Source: Bordetella parapertussis
GTDB taxonomy: Bacteria > Pseudomonadota > Gammaproteobacteria > Burkholderiales > Burkholderiaceae_C
Direction: 5' to 3'
DNA: 7,589 nt
NCBI GenBank assembly: GCA_943328885.2
Contig: CALQBT020000113.1
Coordinates: 1-7,589, forward strand
The position numbers and the translations under genes were made by a program. The notes under the pieces were generated by a model. The model was given only the letters and a program-made list of their open reading frames with translations, was not told where the DNA came from and did no database searches. Shown one piece after another: positions 4,605-7,589 of the stretch. Within the stretch, counting starts at the first letter, position 1. Each line of letters opens with the position of its first letter.

Positions 4605-6677
4605 TCACGCTTCGAAGCTTGCTGCAGAACCGAAGGACTGGCGTTTGCGCAGCATGGCCGATTCGCGCGCGACGACTTGCCACCAGCCACGTTCAGGCAG
4701 ACGCCCGCCGTCGGTGGCGTAGCGTCTGCGGTCGAGCGCGTCCAGCGCCTGGGCCAGCGCTTCGCCGGGCTCGCCGTGGCCTTGCCTCACCAGCGCGGCC
4801 ATGGTGCGCGGCGGATGGTGTGGCAGCACCGCCACGCCTGCGGCCCGCAGGCGTTGGCACAGCCGCCGGTGCAGCCGGGTCCAGGGCTCTTGGCGGTGGC
4901 GGTCATGCCAGGCCCAGAGCCCCAGGCCGAGCGCTGCGGCCGACAGCAGCAGCGCCAAAGCGCGTCCGAGGTCGGTGGCGTCGGGCTGCTGCACGCCCAG
5001 GGCTCTGAGCAGGCTGAGCTGGCGACGGCTCGAGTAAGCCATTGCCCCATGGTTCCAACGGCCTTCCACCAGTTCCCAGGCCCGACGCAACTGCAGCGCC
5101 AGCGCCGGGCTCACGGTGTTGATCGCGCCAACCAGCAGGCCAGGCCGCGACGGCAAGGGCTTGCTGGCGCGCACCCTCTCGGGCGCTACTGCGGCGGTCG
5201 GGTCGGCCCGCAGCCAGCCGCCGTCTGCAGTCCAGTACTCGGCCCAGGCATGGGCATGGCTTTGTCGAACCACGCGCCAGCCGTCGGCGTCTGGCGGCTC
5301 GGCACCCTGGTAGCCGGTGACCACCCGCGCGGGCACGCCCAGCGCGCGCATCAACACGACGAAGGCGGTGGCGAAATGCTCGCAAAAGCCGGATCGCCGG
5401 TCGAGCCAGAACTCGTCGATCGATTCCCGGCCGTAGGGTCCGGGTTGCAAGGTGTATTCGAAGTCGGCTTGCCCGATGTGGGCCATCAACGCCGCGGCCA
5501 GCGTTCGCGCATCGACCGCGCCAAGACGGTGGTGCAGCAGGCTTGCCCAGGCCAGCGTTCTCGGGTTGCGGTCTGGCGGCAGCGATCGCATCGCGTTGAG
5601 CGCGCCGGGATCGATCTTGCGGCCGTGCTCGAACTGGGTCCAGGCCTGGGCGCGCAGTTGCAGTCGCTCGTCGGCAGGCCGGTCCAGGTGCCACGTCAGG
5701 TCATGGCCCAGCCACGGTGCTCCCTGCGGCAGCTGCGGCGCGCTGCCGGGCCGGTCGGGCGTGGTTTCCAACAAGGGCAGCAGCGCCAGCTTGCCGGGCT
5801 CAATCATCATCTCGTAGCCCAGCGGCGCGCCCAGCGTGCGAAGGTCTATGCCGTGCTGGGTGGGGCGCGTGCCCGCCAAGACCGAGACCTGCCAGTCCAG
5901 CCCGTCGAAGCGCGACAACACCGGGCCGCGGAAATACAGTGCTTCGGGCGGCGGTGCGCCACGGTCGAAGCGCACCCGAAGAGCGATGCTGTCGTCGTTG
6001 GCCAGTTCGGCCACGTCGCCCATGCGCAGCGTGCTCGACAAGCCGGTCCGGCCCAGACCGTCGGCTGGCAGGCCCCAGAGCGGGCCGATGCGTGGAAACA
6101 GCAGGAACAGTGCAGCCATCAGCGGCAGCCCGAACAGCGCCGATCGTGCCGCCACCGCGCCGGCCTGCCACAGCGTGGGCTTGCCCACCGGCATGTTGGC
6201 CAGCACCAGCGCGGTCAGCAGGCCCCAGGTCGCGATCAGCATCGCCAGCGCGGTGAGCAGCGACTGCGAGTACAGGCAGTCGGTCAGCACCAGAAAGAAG
6301 CCCAGAAAAAATACCACCATGGCATCGCGCCGGGCGCGCAACTCCAGCGTCTTGAGTGCCATCAGCACCACCAGCAGGGTCACGCCCGCTTCTCGCCCCA
6401 GCAGCGTGCGCTCGCCCGATGCGGTCAGCGTGACGGCCAGCACCAGCACCGCGCTCACCGACCAGCGCCCGGGCAGCGCGCCGCCGCGCAAGGCCAGTTG
6501 TGCCCGCCACAGCAGCACTGCGGTGGTGAGCAGGCCGCACCACAGCGGCAGGTGGCCGAGATGGGGCATCACGGTCCAGCCGATCAGTGCCAGACAGAAC
6601 AAGGTGTCGCGGGTGTCGCGTGGCCATTGGCGCCAGGCCAGCCACCGGGCGCGATGCGCCGTCCATTCGCCAGCCAT
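4605..6677 (-). CDS. tgpA: TgpA-like membrane transglutaminase (DUF3488 - transglutaminase core - DUF4129-like tail)
   Basis: This 690-aa protein has an N-terminal block of about six membrane segments (DUF3488, about residues 25-195). A large periplasmic part follows, then one membrane segment (about 571-590) and a cytoplasmic tail resembling DUF4129 (RRRYATDGGRLPERGWW, 650-666). The transglutaminase triad is intact: Cys432 in RSGFCEHFATAF, His476 in SHAHAWAEYW and Asp492 in LRADPTAAV. The spacing between the three residues matches that of Pseudomonas aeruginosa TgpA as I recall it (Cys404, His448, Asp464). TgpA is a growth-related periplasmic transglutaminase whose substrate is not settled. 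The ATG at 6677 follows the DUF58 stop by 3 nt in the same frame. It has only a weak GGG upstream, so translation is probably coupled. MltB follows after 24 nt. Confidence 0.93.
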   Translation of the reverse strand: MAGEWTAHRARWLAWRQWPRDTRDTLFCLALIGWTVMPHLGHLPLWCGLLTTAVLLWRAQLALRGGALPGRWSVSAVLVLAVTLTASGERTLLGREAGVTLLVVLMALKTLELRARRDAMVVFFLGFFLVLTDCLYSQSLLTALAMLIATWGLLTALVLANMPVGKPTLWQAGAVAARSALFGLPLMAALFLLFPRIGPLWGLPADGLGRTGLSSTLRMGDVAELANDDSIALRVRFDRGAPPPEALYFRGPVLSRFDGLDWQVSVLAGTRPTQHGIDLRTLGAPLGYEMMIEPGKLALLPLLETTPDRPGSAPQLPQGAPWLGHDLTWHLDRPADERLQLRAQAWTQFEHGRKIDPGALNAMRSLPPDRNPRTLAWASLLHHRLGAVDARTLAAALMAHIGQADFEYTLQPGPYGRESIDEFWLDRRSGFCEHFATAFVVLMRALGVPARVVTGYQGAEPPDADGWRVVRQSHAHAWAEYWTADGGWLRADPTAAVAPERVRASKPLPSRPGLLVGAINTVSPALALQLRRAWELVEGRWNHGAMAYSSRRQLSLLRALGVQQPDATDLGRALALLLSAAALGLGLWAWHDRHRQEPWTRLHRRLCQRLRAAGVAVLPHHPPRTMAALVRQGHGEPGEALAQALDALDRRRYATDGGRLPERGWWQVVARESAMLRKRQSFGSAASFEA

Positions 6678-6680
6678 CGG

Positions 6681-7589
6681 TCATTGCCCAGCGCGAAGCC
6701 CGGGCTGCCACAGCGCCAGCGCCTGCAGTGCGGCGCGGCACTGGGCCGGTCCGCTGGCTGGCGCCAGCGCCAGTCCAGGCAACTTCAGGCTGTAGGCCAG
6801 GCCCAGCTTGTCGGCCGCCAGGACCCAGGCCGTGAGCCGCGACAGTCTGGCCTCGATGGGCATTGCGCTGGCCATCGCGGCATCGAGCCGCAGGGCTTGG
6901 GCCACACTGGCGCGGGTGTCTCGGCTGACCAGGTCGCCCGATCGGGCGATCTTTTTCCAGGCCAGTTGGCGCATCGAATCGCCGCGGCGGTAGGCGCGTA
7001 CGCCTTCGAACTCGCCCCCAGCGCCGCTGCGCGCGGGCTGTTCGCCGCGGTCACCGCAAGCCGGCATCGGCAGCGCTGGCGCCGCTTGCTCGGGCGTCGG
7101 GTAGACCAGCAGCTGTGCTGCCGGGCGCCACAAGGTCCAGGCCCGGAACAGGCCCAGTGGAAACCGGCTCTCGGCCCGCAGTGTTGGCATCTGCTGGCGG
7201 CCTCTGGCTGCCGGTGTGTACAGCAGTCTGGCGCTCGCGCTGCCCTGGGCCGGCAGGTCGCAAACCGTCAAGCCCTGGCGCTGGGCGCCGTGCAGGGTCA
7301 GGCCAATGGCATGGCGCGCGCTGCCGGGGTTGTCGAGCACGATGTCGATCGCCACAGCCTGGGTCGCAAACACCGGCGATGGCGGCTTGAGGTGCAACAC
7401 CAGCCCGCGCAGGTTGGCGTGGGTCTGGTGCATGCTGACCAGCGCGGCGCCGACCAGCAAGAAACACAGCCCGTAACCCAGGTTGAGCTGGTAGTTGATC
7501 GACGCCAGCAGCATCAGCGCCAACGTCAGGCCAAAGCCCCAACCGGCCGCAGTGGGCAGGATGTAGAGATTGCGTTGACCCAGTGCCCA
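6681..7589 (-). CDS. DUF58 domain protein, 5' end beyond the window (partial)
   Basis: A total of 302 residues are visible. The frame is open to the right edge and reads WALGQRNLYILPTAAGWGFG there, matching the usual YILPT..G motif that precedes the first membrane segment of DUF58 proteins. A start at the TTG at 7523 would therefore truncate the protein, and the real start lies outside. Two membrane segments (about residues 14-30 and 36-54) are followed by a cytoplasmic domain. The domain holds the hallmark GEFEGVRAYRRGD and RQLAWKKIARSGDL (about 192-220) that defines DUF58. DUF58 proteins often accompany MoxR-type AAA+ ATPases and VWA proteins, and in this operon type precede tgpA. The function is unknown and is thought to concern envelope complex assembly. 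A MoxR gene just right of the window is expected but not seen. Confidence 0.93.
   Translation of the reverse strand, partial: WALGQRNLYILPTAAGWGFGLTLALMLLASINYQLNLGYGLCFLLVGAALVSMHQTHANLRGLVLHLKPPSPVFATQAVAIDIVLDNPGSARHAIGLTLHGAQRQGLTVCDLPAQGSASARLLYTPAARGRQQMPTLRAESRFPLGLFRAWTLWRPAAQLLVYPTPEQAAPALPMPACGDRGEQPARSGAGGEFEGVRAYRRGDSMRQLAWKKIARSGDLVSRDTRASVAQALRLDAAMASAMPIEARLSRLTAWVLAADKLGLAYSLKLPGLALAPASGPAQCRAALQALALWQPGLRAGQ

Noticed and set aside
6678..6684. ATG overlapping the DUF58 stop (ATGA) as the tgpA start
   Set aside because: The ATG at 6684-6682 is out of frame with the transglutaminase. The in-frame start is at 6677.
5836..6795. 319-aa rightward ORF opposite tgpA
   Set aside because: Ser/Arg/Pro-rich shadow. 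The opposite strand carries the DUF3488 membrane region.
7051..7542. 163-aa leftward ORF in another frame within DUF58
   Set aside because: Overlaps the DUF58 frame, which holds the family motifs and stays open to the edge. The alternative is Arg/Pro/Ala-rich with no motif.

Overview
The window looks like chromosomal DNA of a GC-rich betaproteobacterium, most likely Burkholderiales (a Leptothrix/Rubrivivax/Comamonadaceae-type genome). This is inferred from the strong G/C bias at third codon positions, the protein families present and the DUF58 - transglutaminase - lytic transglycosylase gene order. No species can be named. I see no mobile element, CRISPR array, tRNA or rRNA.

Left part (1-3053). 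A 17-codon stub at the left edge may be the start of a leftward gene. Next is a rightward LysE/RhtB-family exporter (84-698). It converges on a leftward two-gene operon: a membrane-anchored TPR protein (1866-3053, TTG start) followed by a HupE/UreJ_2-type membrane protein (724-1869). These two overlap by 4 nt (ATGA). A perfect 9-bp inverted repeat separates the convergent 3' ends of the exporter and HupE genes.

Middle (3054-3461). A compact intergenic region carries back-to-back promoter-like elements, TTGAC-N18-TCTTG on both strands, around a perfect GCGCA/TGCGC palindrome. To the right is a 54-aa exported Lys/Ala/Pro-rich peptide gene (3229-3393), followed by a GC hairpin and a good intrinsic terminator. 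The shared divergent promoter region suggests that the peptide and the TPR-HupE operon are regulated together. I regard this as the least described part of the window.

Right part (3477-7589). A leftward operon contains a DUF58 protein (5' end beyond the window), a TgpA-like membrane transglutaminase and an MltB-type lytic transglycosylase, with gaps of 3 and 24 nt. The operon points to the cell envelope: DUF58 and TgpA usually accompany a MoxR ATPase, which would lie just right of the window, and MltB cleaves peptidoglycan. The DUF58 and tgpA genes share one reading frame and are separated by a single UGA codon plus one sense codon.

The large ORFs antisense to these genes are GC-bias shadows and are not annotated.
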